DNA of 64,000 nucleotides from Methanosarcina acetivorans C2A (lineage in GTDB: Archaea > Halobacteriota > Methanosarcinia > Methanosarcinales > Methanosarcinaceae): NCBI RefSeq assembly GCF_000007345.1, contig NC_003552.1:496001-560000 (forward strand), given 5' to 3'. Shown piece after piece: positions 25,099 through 33,869 of the stretch. Numbering within the stretch: the first letter of the stretch is position 1; every line of letters begins with the position of its first letter. The notes beneath the pieces are model-generated. The model did no database searches and had not been told where the DNA came from. It worked only from the letters and a program-made list of their open reading frames with translations. Made by a program: the position numbers and the translations under genes.

Positions 25099-27168
25099 AT
25101 GAAAAAGAGACTGCTCACGTATGGGATTGTTTCTACTTTTTTCCTGGTTTTGATCACAGGCTTTGCTCTGGCTTCAACTACAGATGCCTGTTCCCAGGAG
25201 ATCACAATTACTGAAAACTCCGGAGAAAATCTAACAGGCTATCAGGTTCCCATTTATTTGGACTCTTCTAACTTTAATTTCTCGCAGGCAAATGAAGATG
25301 GTTCTGACCTTCGTTTTTCTTCCGGAGGTCGAAGTCTTAATTACTGGATTGAAACCTGGGATCCGGAGGCCGAAAAGGCTCTTATCTGGGTCAGGATTCC
25401 CTTCCTGCTTGCGAACAGCAACATTACGCTGCTTATGAAGTGCGGAGATTCGGAGGTCACGGCAGTTAGCAGCGGAGAAGAAACCTTTGATTTTTTCGAT
25501 GGCTTTGAGGACGATAAACTCCAGAGCCTTTTATGGAGATCCGAAAGTGCCGGGGGAGGTCTTGTTGAAGTTGAAGATGGCATATGTAAAGTTTCAGCTC
25601 CCAAGGTACATGCTTATGATTCCTCCATGATCTACAGCAAAGCCAGCTTTGACATAAATTCCATGTTCGTGGTCAAAAGAATGAAGGTTACCACAGGAAA
25701 GGATGAGAGAGGCCCTCTGCTAAGGCAGGGTTTCATAGATCAGATTAGCAGTAAGAAAAACGAAATCCAGCACGAAACCGAGCTTGCCAATGAAACCCGT
25801 GTGAGTTGGGAAACTTCTAACAGAAAGGAAAGGTACAACTCTTTTGATCTTACCAATGTCCGCGTGCCTGAAGGGGAATGGTACACCTCGGGAATTGCTT
25901 GGTACGAAGAAAACGATAATCGCAGCATTGCCTGGTTTAAGGACGGGGTTCGGGATACAAAGATGGACTATACTTCAAGTGAGTATGTTACGAACATCCC
26001 GATGCATATTTATCTTTATGCAGCTTCTTACTCCGATGCTTCGAAGAACACCGGCTATATGGCTGTAGACTATGTTTTTGTCCGTAAATTCGTGAACCCC
26101 GAACCAACTGTCACATTTGCTTCGGCCCAGATCGAAGACAAAACCCCGGAAGAAACTATTTCGGGCTCTGAAACTTCCGCCGAGAACGAAACTATTTCGG
26201 ACTCTGAAACTTCTACCGAGAACGAGACTCCTGTTTCTGAGGTTTCGGTTTCTGAAGAATCCTCTGAAATCCCGGCACAGATGGAGGAAAACCAGAGTGC
26301 AAACGCAACTAATGCCCCCGAACCTCTGTTCCCCAGATACAGTGTCAGTGTTTCGGGCATTAAACTTTCTTCCCCATACAGGTTCGATTTCCCTGCACTT
26401 TCAAAAGATTTTGACTCATCCCGAATCGATACAATCTTCCTGAACATGAGCGGGGAAGATGTCTGGCAGTACGAGCGCTTTGTAAAGATGGCTCACGAGG
26501 AAGGAACGACCGTGCATGCAGTGCTTTTTGAAGAACTTGACTGCACGGAAGAAAGAGCCACGAACAGCTCCCTGGCTTCCCTGGATGCCATCCTTGACTA
26601 TAACGAAAAGTCGCTTGCACCTTTTGATGGGATCAACATCTACATGAAATCGTCCAATGATTCTGAAGAGGGCTGTATGGACTATGTAACCCTTCTTGAG
26701 GCTGCAGAAAAGAAAGCCGGAGACAAAGTGTCCATTTCAGCAAGTCTTCCTCCCGGTTATGATACGTCAAACGTTGAAGAAATCGCTCCTCTGGTAGATT
26801 TCTTCGTTGTCAGGGCTTATGACCGTGAGAAGAAAAACCTCACCTCCGAATCCGATATTGTTGATGCTATTGCACTTGAGATGGGAGAAATCAGAGGTGT
26901 GAACTCAAAAGGAATAATTGAAATTTCCGTAGATGAGGGCTTTGAGGACAAGTATTCGATACAGAACCTCTTTGCCACCCTTGCGGAATACTATGCCAAT
27001 GATTCGGCTTTTATGGGAGTTTCAATTTCTAACTATGATACCTATAAAGCCCTGCCTGTGAAAGCCGAACCCGAAGAAGAAAAATCGCCACTGCCTGGAT
27101 TTGAAACGCTTTCTGTTTTGCTTTCAGGGCTTGGAGCGTTTGCTCTCCTTAAAGCGAGGAAAAATTGA
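25099..27168 (+). CDS. Large surface protein, DUF2341 plus glycoside-hydrolase-like domain
   Basis: 689-residue precursor. A signal peptide (1-26) is followed by a DUF2341 domain (about 30-95), then a concanavalin-like beta domain (about 125-350) with an aromatic GYMAVDYVFVRKF end. A Ser/Thr/Glu-rich linker with near-repeats of SETSAENETISD follows (355-410). Residues about 420-665 form an alpha/beta domain resembling polysaccharide-processing TIM barrels. The C terminus, LPGFETLSVLLSGLGAFALL then KARKN, is a PGF-CTERM sorting tail, so the protein should be processed by an archaeosortase and anchored in the S-layer. Many N-x-S/T sites suggest glycosylation. Binding or cleavage of extracellular polysaccharide is an inference. 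Confidence 0.85.
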   Translation: MKKRLLTYGIVSTFFLVLITGFALASTTDACSQEITITENSGENLTGYQVPIYLDSSNFNFSQANEDGSDLRFSSGGRSLNYWIETWDPEAEKALIWVRIPFLLANSNITLLMKCGDSEVTAVSSGEETFDFFDGFEDDKLQSLLWRSESAGGGLVEVEDGICKVSAPKVHAYDSSMIYSKASFDINSMFVVKRMKVTTGKDERGPLLRQGFIDQISSKKNEIQHETELANETRVSWETSNRKERYNSFDLTNVRVPEGEWYTSGIAWYEENDNRSIAWFKDGVRDTKMDYTSSEYVTNIPMHIYLYAASYSDASKNTGYMAVDYVFVRKFVNPEPTVTFASAQIEDKTPEETISGSETSAENETISDSETSTENETPVSEVSVSEESSEIPAQMEENQSANATNAPEPLFPRYSVSVSGIKLSSPYRFDFPALSKDFDSSRIDTIFLNMSGEDVWQYERFVKMAHEEGTTVHAVLFEELDCTEERATNSSLASLDAILDYNEKSLAPFDGINIYMKSSNDSEEGCMDYVTLLEAAEKKAGDKVSISASLPPGYDTSNVEEIAPLVDFFVVRAYDREKKNLTSESDIVDAIALEMGEIRGVNSKGIIEISVDEGFEDKYSIQNLFATLAEYYANDSAFMGVSISNYDTYKALPVKAEPEEEKSPLPGFETLSVLLSGLGAFALLKARKN

Positions 27169-27962
27169 GCAAAATCAGGAAAATAAAAGATTGATTAAGA
27201 TTAAGGCAAAAAGAGAATAAAGTAGTGAGAAAAGAGTGAAGGGAATTTTTTCCTTTTTTATCTATTTTTCCTCTTCTTCCTTTTTTCCATTTTTTTCCTC
27301 TTCTTCCTTTTTTCCATTTTTTTCCTCTTTTTCCTTTGGCATGAAAGTATTTTCAATCACTTTCATTTATTTTTGCCTTTTATTCGAAGAATATCATGTG
27401 TGTTTTATCTGTTTTTCCCCTTTCTTCTTTTTTTATCTGTTTTTCCTCTTCTCCTTCCTTTCTTTCTATTTATTTTTGTCCTGTTTCTGCCTTTTATTTC
27501 ATTTATTTCTTTTCTCTCATTGCCCTCATTTCTTTCATTTGCATTGCGTGGAGTTTCATTGCTTCGTCGTTCTACAGCTTGAACCTGTGTGCAGAGTGCT
27601 GAACAGTGTTCCAAATATCCGGATTCGATTTAGGTTGATAGGGGCATGAAGGCTGAGCATGTTATTATTATCAATTAATTATTATTTTTCAATATACTGC
27701 TATTTATAATATCTAATAATATTATATTTCAATAACTTTTGCCCTATTGCATTTCTGGGCAGGAAATATTTTCAAGCCGTATATCTGGGAGTTTTGTCGG
27801 GGGTAAATCCTGCCTGAACAAGAGGGGATAAAAAACCTGAACAAAAACCCTTTCTGACAAAGAACCTGCAAATCATGCAGCCAGAGTCTGTATGAAGCAG
27901 GGGGAAAGTCCGGATAGTGGTTTGAGCTTTACATCAACTAAAATGGAGTTGGGGGAAGTAGT
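27169..27962. other. 0.8-kb spacer dominated by a polypyrimidine tract
   Basis: No gene. 27240-27550 is almost pure T/C on the plus strand and includes a 27-bp tandem duplication (27270-27296, 27297-27323). Such U-rich runs terminate archaeal transcription, so it may end the preceding gene. 27650-27740 is nearly pure A/T. Confidence 0.6.
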
Positions 27963-28703
27963 TTGATTAAGTACCGAAAATTCGGAGTGCTTACTTTAAG
28001 CCTGATGATTTTATCCGTGTTTGCAGTGTTATGTGGGACTGCCTTATCCGAAGAAAATGATTCGATTGAAGATGTGCCTGCCCTGCCGCTTATCCTGCGT
28101 GGCGGGCTAAATGTAGATGGAAACCCTGTCTCGGAGGGCTCTGAGATTCTGGCATATTATGACGGAGAGCTAATTGCAAAAAGTACTGTCGGAGAAGAGG
28201 GCAAATACAGCCTGAACCTGAATCTCACTCCCGAAAATTACACTAATCTCGGGGATGTGGAACTCTATATCTATGAAAATAATTCCAGTTTTAAGATCCC
28301 TGTCTCTGAAATTGAAGCTGTAAACAAAACTGCCGGGTCGATCTCTGAAATTGATCTTGAAGTTTCAGCTTCCTCTGCGGACAATGATACGAGTTCGAGC
28401 AGTACGAGTTCGAGTGGCAGCGGCGATTCGGTAGGGGAAGTTAAAATTGTGACAAAAGATTCTGACTCTGGTGATTCCGCAGAAGATGATTCCGCAGAAG
28501 AGAGTTCCACAGAAGAAGGAGACTCCCAGAAAACCAGTTCTGCAGAAGGAGTAACTGAAAGTTCTGTTGGTATGTCCGATCCTGTTTCTCAAGCAGATGA
28601 GGGGGAAACCGAAAGTACCGAAGAATCAGGCTATTCAACATTCTTTACAGGGTTGCTTTTTATTACAGCACTTCTTGGAGCGTTCTATGTAATTAAAAAG
28701 TAA
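27963..28703 (+). CDS. Membrane-anchored surface protein with Ser/Asp/Glu-rich stalk
   Basis: 246-residue precursor starting with TTG after a GGGGGAAG ribosome site. A signal peptide (about 5-30) is followed by a small beta domain (LILRGGLNVDGNPVSEGSEI..., 40-130) resembling carboxypeptidase-regulatory-type Ig-like repeats. A long acidic Ser-rich stalk (about 135-220) follows, and a C-terminal membrane helix (FFTGLLFITALLGAFYVI) ends in KK. There is no PGF motif, so anchoring is by the helix itself. Together with the protein at 25099 it forms a small cell-surface block; function unknown. Confidence 0.75.
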   Translation: MIKYRKFGVLTLSLMILSVFAVLCGTALSEENDSIEDVPALPLILRGGLNVDGNPVSEGSEILAYYDGELIAKSTVGEEGKYSLNLNLTPENYTNLGDVELYIYENNSSFKIPVSEIEAVNKTAGSISEIDLEVSASSADNDTSSSSTSSSGSGDSVGEVKIVTKDSDSGDSAEDDSAEESSTEEGDSQKTSSAEGVTESSVGMSDPVSQADEGETESTEESGYSTFFTGLLFITALLGAFYVIKK

Positions 28704-28886
28704 TCTGGATAACTGGTTAAAATATGCGGAATTCTCTTTTTCTCTTTTTTATTTTTTTATTTGGAGCGTTCTATACAAACTTATGTATTTTTTTACACAA
28801 GAGAAACTTTTTTATCCTGATCCGTCGTTTATACTTTTGCTCAAAAACGTTCAGCAACTTATTTAAAATTTGATGGGGGTTCTAAC

Positions 28887-29492
28887 ATTAAAGTTCTCGG
28901 ATTGGTGGGTAGTCCTAAGATCGATGGTAATACCTCAAGACTTGTGAATGCAGTTCTCGAGGGGGCTGCGGAAAAGGGGGCAGAAACTGTAGTTTATAAC
29001 ATAGCTTCTCTTGACATCAAAGGCTGTGATGCCTGCGGCAGGTGCCAGGAACAAGGCTGCTGCGTTATAAATGATGATATGCAGGAACTTTACCGTGAAA
29101 TTCAGGCAGCCGATGTTATTGTACTCGGTTCTCCTGTGTATATGTGGCAGGTGACAGCCCAGACAAAACTCCTTATCGACCGCATGACAGCTTTCTTAAG
29201 GCCAAATTTTTCGAGCAGGCTTGAACATAAAAAACTAATCCTTGTCTTCTCTCAGGGAATTCAGGACAGGGATGCCTTTAAACCGTATTTCGAATATACA
29301 GCAGGTCTTCTCTATTATCTGGGCTTTGATGTTCTTGATACAATCATTGCAGCAGGCACGGATAAACTTGAAGTTGCATTCAGGCCCAAGTTGCTGGAGA
29401 ATGCAAAGGATCTCGGGAGATTAATCTCGGTTTCGAACCTTCCAGGTCTGGAGTATAGCACGATCGAATTAAGCCGGACTCCTTCACTATAA
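28887..29492 (+). CDS. Iron-sulfur flavoprotein, probable ATT start
   Basis: Flavodoxin-fold protein of about 200 residues with FMN loop GSPKIDGNTS and a compact cysteine motif, CDACGRCQEQGCC, of the Isf type. It aligns closely with the next gene (29613), which begins MRVLGLIGSPRVDGN after its first Met; here the matching DNA reads ATT AAA GTT CTC GGA, preceded by GGGGGT at good spacing. The first conventional start in frame is TTG at 28902, which would remove the first beta strand of the fold. I therefore place the start at ATT 28887; loss of a functional ATG is the alternative. The tail past residue 185 (EYSTIELSRTPSL) is unlike the paralogue. Probably a ferredoxin-linked redox protein. Confidence 0.8.
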   Translation: MKVLGLVGSPKIDGNTSRLVNAVLEGAAEKGAETVVYNIASLDIKGCDACGRCQEQGCCVINDDMQELYREIQAADVIVLGSPVYMWQVTAQTKLLIDRMTAFLRPNFSSRLEHKKLILVFSQGIQDRDAFKPYFEYTAGLLYYLGFDVLDTIIAAGTDKLEVAFRPKLLENAKDLGRLISVSNLPGLEYSTIELSRTPSL

Positions 29493-29612
29493 ATTTCTTT
29501 ATCTTTTTTTCAGTAAAGACTGGTTAACCTCAAATTTTTTGAGGGAATATTTTATACCTCGGTTAGCCAATCTATTTTATTACTTTTCATTTTCTTTTTC
29601 GGAGGAAGATTT

Positions 29613-30164
29613 TTGATGAGAGTTTTAGGATTAATCGGAAGCCCCAGAGTAGACGGAAACACCACAAAGCTTGTAAATGCAATTCTTGAAGGAGCTGCAG
29701 AAAATGGCGCTGAAACAAAGGCCTATAATCTTTCCAGAATGGATCTCAACCCTTGCAAGGGCTGCATGACCTGCAAGATCAATGGCAAATGCGTGATCGA
29801 TGACGATATGCAACAGCTTTATGATGAAATCCAGGAAACTGACGCTATTGTGCTCGGCTCTCCTCTTTATATGTGGGAAGTCACTGCCCAGACAAAACTC
29901 TTTATAGACCGTCTGATCGCCTTCATTAATCCTGATTTTTCCACCCGGCTTAAGGGGTCCAAGAAACTCGTCCTCGCCTATACTCAGGGCAACCCCGATC
30001 CGAATACCTTCAAACAGTACTTCGATTATATGGAAGGGCTCTTCTCTTTCATCCACCTCGATGTCCAGGGCAGTATAGTCGCAGCCGGCACCCACGCCCC
30101 TGAAGATATTCTTCAACAGCCGGATATCCTTGAAAAAGCAAAAGAAATCGGAAAGAGCCTTTAA
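29613..30164 (+). CDS. Iron-sulfur flavoprotein, paralogue of 28887
   Basis: 183 residues, intact. FMN loop GSPRVDGNT near residues 9-17; the cysteine cluster KGCMTCKINGKC gives CX2CX5C plus a preceding Cys (NPCKGC). In characterised Isf proteins these cysteines hold a [4Fe-4S] cluster next to FMN, and the dimer or tetramer reduces O2 or H2O2 with ferredoxin electrons. An ATG-ATG double start follows GGAGGAAG. It is 120 bp after its paralogue, so the pair arose by tandem duplication, and each has its own AT-rich leader. A third, more distant relative lies at 3078. Confidence 0.88.
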   Translation: MMRVLGLIGSPRVDGNTTKLVNAILEGAAENGAETKAYNLSRMDLNPCKGCMTCKINGKCVIDDDMQQLYDEIQETDAIVLGSPLYMWEVTAQTKLFIDRLIAFINPDFSTRLKGSKKLVLAYTQGNPDPNTFKQYFDYMEGLFSFIHLDVQGSIVAAGTHAPEDILQQPDILEKAKEIGKSL

Positions 30165-30259
30165 AAAAGTAAAAACCGATAAATCAGTTAAATCATTCTT
30201 TACCGGACTTTTTCTCTGTGGGAGTTCTATTTCCCATTTCCAGTTTTTTTGATTTTTTT

Positions 30260-30315
30260 CTTCACACGTTATTCTTCACACGTTATTCTTCACACGTTAT
30301 TCTTCACATGTTATT
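30260..30315. repeat. 14-bp tandem repeat, four copies
   Basis: CTTCACACGTTATT is repeated at 30260, 30274, 30288 and 30302; the last copy has one change (CACATG). The last copy overlaps the stop codon of the broken acetyltransferase gene on the opposite strand. Confidence 0.85.
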
Positions 30316-30600
30316 GAACTCTTCAGGATATTCCACAACCCCACCTGCACCTTCGAGAGCTCCTGTCCTTAACTCTAGCGCCACGAACACTTCAGCCGGC
30401 GCCCCGAAGAGCTCTTTTATTCCCCATTTTCCCATCGGCTCAAACCCGAACTTCGGGTAATACTCGGGATGCCCGAGGACTATGACAGAATCGTATTCGG
30501 GCCTCGGGCAGCCTTCAGCCCTTCTTTTACGAACTCGCCTCCAATACCCTGTTTCTGGAACTCAGGCAGGACTGCTACCGGGGTAAGTGAAAATAGTCTC
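30304..30600 (-). pseudogene. GNAT acetyltransferase fragment, frameshifted
   Basis: On the minus strand the region reads LTPVAVLPEFQKQGIGGEF then VKEGLKAA, the acetyl-CoA-binding motif A of GNAT acetyltransferases (Q-x-x-G-I-G). The frame is then lost near 30490, and the sequence resumes in another frame as YDSVIVLGHPEYYPKFGFEP and MGKWGIKELFGAPAEVFVAL to a stop at 30304. The N-terminal third, before motif A, is missing. An N-acetyltransferase of the YhbS type is the likely ancestor. It cannot make a working enzyme. Confidence 0.8.
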
Positions 30601-30763
30601 TTTTTTCCTCCCCGGTCTTTTTTCATTCCGGACCTGTCCTCTTAATTAGCAGGATTTATATGTTTGATATATTCATTTAAATAAAGTTTAAGGATCTCAG
30701 TTTGACCCTCAATCTCAATTTTATCCTTCCCCCAAAAAATGATATAAAACGGAGTCTTCACTC

Positions 30764-31975
30764 ATGATCCCTCTTTTAAATGCAGGAAAAATAGCTCTTG
30801 GGAGCATTAAAAGTGCAAAGATGCGTTCAACCCTTACCGTGCTTGGAATTGTTATCGGAGTTGCGGCTGTAATTGCCAATGTGTCCCTCGGGGCAAGCTT
30901 CAACCAGCATTTTACGAATGAGGTTTCGAACCTCGGTTCAAATTTCATTTACATTCAGGGAATGCAACCCAAGCTCTTCTATGATAACCAGCTGAAGATT
31001 GTTGAAAATACGCCGGGAATTTCCGGGGTTTCGCCTTTGAAGTCCCAGGCTGCCGAAGTCACGTACATGTCCGAGACCAAAAGTATCATGGTAAGCGGAG
31101 TAGGGGAAGCTTATGACGAGGTTGCAAATACCCAGATCGGGAAAGGCACTTTTATCAATGACAATGATAGGTATGTTGCAATTGTCGGGTACGATATTGC
31201 AAACGAGAAGTTCGGCAGGAACCTTTCGGTCCGGAATTCCATAGATATGACATTCAGGGTAGGGGAAGACGAGAAAATCACAAAAACCTTCAAGGTTAAG
31301 GGAATTATCCAGAACCCGGAAAACACCATGGTCCAGGCGTACAACGATAACGAAGCTATCCTGATCCCCATTGATGTCATGAACGAGATTCTTGGCGAAA
31401 AGGACTATGGAGGGGTTTTTGCAATGGCTGAAGACCCTGCGGCTATTCAGGAGACCTCGGATGAGGTGGACCGACGGCTTGCCCGGAGCTTCGGGATTTC
31501 CGAGAGGGAGCTTGACGACAAAGATTCCCGGCCTTACATGCTCGTTAACCAGGCTGAGATTTTGGAGCAGACTGACATGATGGCAGCAGCCCTCAGTTCT
31601 TTCCTGACTGCAGTTGCCCTGATTTCCCTCCTGGTAGGGTCAATCGGGATCATGAACATCATGCTGGTAAGCGTTACCGAAAGGACAAGGGAGATAGGAG
31701 TACTCAAATCTCTCGGCTTCACAGGTTTTGACATCCTTTTTCTTTTCATGGTCGAGTCAATCCTGCTCGGAGTCTTCGGGGGAATTCTCGGAGGGGCTGT
31801 CGGAATTGCAGGTGCGTACAGCGTAGAAAGCCTCCTCAACCTGCCTGTGGTCTTTCCTTTAAGCCTGATCTTTGCAGGTTTTATAGTTGCTGTTGCAGTT
31901 GGTTTTGTTTCCGGCGTCTATCCCGCAAGAAAAGCTGCTAAAATGAAGCCTGTAGACTCGCTCAGATACGAATAA
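30764..31975 (+). CDS. MacB/FtsX-type ABC transporter permease
   Basis: 403 residues. An N-terminal amphipathic and membrane segment (about 15-45, MRSTLTVLGIVIGVAAVIAN) is followed by a large extracytoplasmic MacB-type periplasmic core domain (50-270), and three C-terminal helices of the FtsX domain (about 275-395), with the TERTREIGVLKSLGF coupling helix between the first and second. Such permeases act with a LolD-like ATPase in lipoprotein, peptide or metal export. No ATPase gene is adjacent; the upstream neighbour is a dead GNAT gene. It must use an ATPase encoded elsewhere or be an orphan. No Shine-Dalgarno is obvious. Confidence 0.88.
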   Translation: MIPLLNAGKIALGSIKSAKMRSTLTVLGIVIGVAAVIANVSLGASFNQHFTNEVSNLGSNFIYIQGMQPKLFYDNQLKIVENTPGISGVSPLKSQAAEVTYMSETKSIMVSGVGEAYDEVANTQIGKGTFINDNDRYVAIVGYDIANEKFGRNLSVRNSIDMTFRVGEDEKITKTFKVKGIIQNPENTMVQAYNDNEAILIPIDVMNEILGEKDYGGVFAMAEDPAAIQETSDEVDRRLARSFGISERELDDKDSRPYMLVNQAEILEQTDMMAAALSSFLTAVALISLLVGSIGIMNIMLVSVTERTREIGVLKSLGFTGFDILFLFMVESILLGVFGGILGGAVGIAGAYSVESLLNLPVVFPLSLIFAGFIVAVAVGFVSGVYPARKAAKMKPVDSLRYE

Positions 31976-32045
31976 GATTCCCTGAACTTATGATTTTCTG
32001 AACTTATGATTTTCTGAACTTATAATTCCCGGAACTAATCTCAAG

Positions 32046-32510
32046 TTATTGAACAAAGAGCTTGAAAACTATCAGGGACAGAACAAAAAGCCCAAGCCCT
32101 ATCTGGATAAGGACTTTCCCCCGTTCAAAAGGATCGCTTCTGGCTTTCACTGCTCCATAGCTTAGCTGCCCCAGGCCGGGTCCTGTAGGGAATATAAGAG
32201 GCCAGGCGTAAGCCCAGCTTTCCGTGTCTCCTGTCCCGTATTGGTAGAAGAGGATCAGGCCAAACATGTTAAGAGTCCAGCTGAAAGAAGCAATCCACTC
32301 TCCAATACCTCCCTCGGCTTCCAGGGAGGTAGCAAAGAGATACATTCCTGAGACAACGAGATAAAACGGGAGAGTAAACTTTCCCAGGTAGATCTTCCTG
32401 GTAACTACCAGGACAAACACAACCGTAAGAATGAGAAATACAAGGGCAGCTACTATTATGCTGTGGTTTTTTCTCTTCCCCTGGTTTTCCTCCATGGCCC
32501 CCCGACTCAC
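32046..32510 (-). CDS. Small membrane protein of unknown function
   Basis: About 150 residues with four predicted membrane helices: HSIIVAALVFLILTVVFVLV, LPFYLVVSGMYLFAT, WTLNMFGLILFYQY and IQIGLGLFVLSLIVFKLFV. Both a GTG at 32510 and the ATG five codons later (MEENQGKRKN) are possible starts; the ATG is closer to the first helix. No family recognised. The gene is convergent with the permease at 30764 and has its own promoter region shared divergently with msrB. Confidence 0.7.
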   Translation of the reverse strand: MSRGAMEENQGKRKNHSIIVAALVFLILTVVFVLVVTRKIYLGKFTLPFYLVVSGMYLFATSLEAEGGIGEWIASFSWTLNMFGLILFYQYGTGDTESWAYAWPLIFPTGPGLGQLSYGAVKARSDPFERGKVLIQIGLGLFVLSLIVFKLFVQ

Positions 32511-32674
32511 GAGTTTTATTCATTCAATGCAGTTAGGTTGAATAGTTATATACTAATCTTTATACTTCTTCGGCATATAATAATCTAATAATCTCTAATA
32601 GTACACAATGTCCCTCCGTCAGGAGAATTCAGGCTTTTTCCTGAACCAAAGGACGATAGTCTTTTCCGGCATAA

Positions 32675-33127
32675 TTGAGTTATGTGCATAAAGGGGGTCT
32701 GCAACTGGCACAGAACAAAATCGAAAAGTCCGAAGAGGAGTGGAAAAAGATTCTTACTCCTGAGCAATATCACGTTTTGAGGCAGAAAGGCACGGAAAAG
32801 CCCTTTTCCGGCAATCTGTACTATAACAAAGAAAAAGGGGTCTATACCTGTGCTGCCTGCGGGCAGGAACTTTTTTCGTCCGATACCAAATTTGAATCCG
32901 GAACCGGCTGGCCAAGTTTCTATGATGCGATTTCCAGTGACAAAGTCAGGCTCAAGGAAGATAACAGTTATTTCATGCACAGGATCGAAGTGGTCTGCTC
33001 CCGATGCGGAAGCCACCTAGGACATGTTTTTGAAGACGGACCTGTCCCAACAGGGAAACGTTACTGCATCAATTCCGTTTCTCTCGGTTTCGAGAAAGAA
33101 GAAGAAGCAGAAAGGGAAGAGAAATAA
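32675..33127 (+). CDS. msrB: Peptide-methionine (R)-S-oxide reductase MsrB
   Basis: Repairs oxidised methionine (R form) in proteins. The zinc site is Cys59, Cys62, Cys108 and Cys111 (CAAC, CSRC), the catalytic Cys131 sits in RYCINS, and the substrate pocket [10 protein letters not shown] and [11 protein letters not shown] are intact. Family members usually begin near [13 protein letters not shown], so the true start is probably downstream of the TTG at 32675; a GTG at 32684 or a non-standard codon at 32705 after GGGGGT are options. The Glu/Lys-rich tail is a local addition. Its role in oxidative-stress repair fits the flavoproteins nearby. Not to be confused with the Msr transcription regulators at 41926. 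Confidence 0.93.
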   Translation: MSYVHKGGLQLAQNKIEKSEEEWKKILTPEQYHVLRQKGTEKPFSGNLYYNKEKGVYTCAACGQELFSSDTKFESGTGWPSFYDAISSDKVRLKEDNSYFMHRIEVVCSRCGSHLGHVFEDGPVPTGKRYCINSVSLGFEKEEEAEREEK

Positions 33128-33350
33128 TAAGAGTAATAGGCGAGATCGGAAGAATTGAGAGTAAGAGAACAATAGATAAAGCAATAGACGAAGTCGGAAA
33201 TTAAGAGAAGCAGTAGAGACATTAAGAGAAATAGTAAGAAAAGAAGTAATTGGGACGGTAAGAGAAAAAAGAAAAAATTGAGTAAAATCCGGAAAGTATA
33301 CACAGGAAACTGGAATTTCAAGTCAGCTTTAGATCCGGCTAAAGGAGGTC

Positions 33351-33560
33351 ATGGTAAGTTTGAACCTGACGAAAAGGCAAGCCGAAGTTGGTGGGTTTTT
33401 AGTTTTTCTGTTCTTTTACCTTGTTTTTTTCAACCTGGTATTCCACTTTAAAGGCCCTGGTTACCCTATTTACGCCCCGGGAACTCTTATCTTTGCTTTC
33501 CTCGGGTACTGGCTGGGTGGCTATCTTTACGATAAATATCTGGGACGAAAACCCGGATGA
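33351..33560 (+). CDS. Two-helix small membrane protein
   Basis: 69 residues with a very strong ribosome site (AAAGGAGGTC) directly before the ATG. Two membrane helices (GGFLVFLFFYLVFFNLVF and YAPGTLIFAFLGYWLGGYLY) are joined by a short HFKGPGYP loop. No recognised domain. The strong ribosome site argues that it is a real, translated gene. It is followed immediately by a 22-bp tandem repeat. Confidence 0.7.
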   Translation: MVSLNLTKRQAEVGGFLVFLFFYLVFFNLVFHFKGPGYPIYAPGTLIFAFLGYWLGGYLYDKYLGRKPG

Positions 33561-33582
33561 AAAAAGAAGCAAGAAACGCCTT

Positions 33583-33688
33583 GTGAGCAAACAAGAAATG
33601 CCCTGTAAGCAAACAGGAAATACCCTGGAAACAAACAGGAAATACCCTGGAAACAAACAGGAAATACCCTGGAAGCAAACAGAGAATC
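33583..33688. repeat. 22-bp tandem repeat, four copies plus partial
   Basis: Units begin at 33583, 33605, 33627, 33649 and 33671 (partial). The core is AAACAAACAGGAAATACCCT; the middle two are identical, the first and last diverged. It lies 20 bp after the small membrane protein gene; 33561-33869 contains no gene. Confidence 0.85.
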
Positions 33689-33869
33689 AAATTCAAGAAT
33701 TTGTTAAATTTTCTTCAAGATCCGAATGTGCCTATCTCATACGTCATCTCAATGTTTCAATCTGGACACGTTTATCTTAATATGTTTATCTTGGTTGTCT
33801 ATATAGAAAATTTGATAAGTTCGGATTTCTCACAATATTTATTAAGAAGCATAACAATCTCCTGCACAG

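Noticed and set aside
27236-27649. Frame of 137 codons rich in Phe and Ser
   Set aside because: A by-product of the polypyrimidine tract; all three frames are open.
27845-27960. RNase P-like GGAAAGTCCGG box
   Set aside because: Only a short match; the other conserved parts of RNase P RNA are missing.
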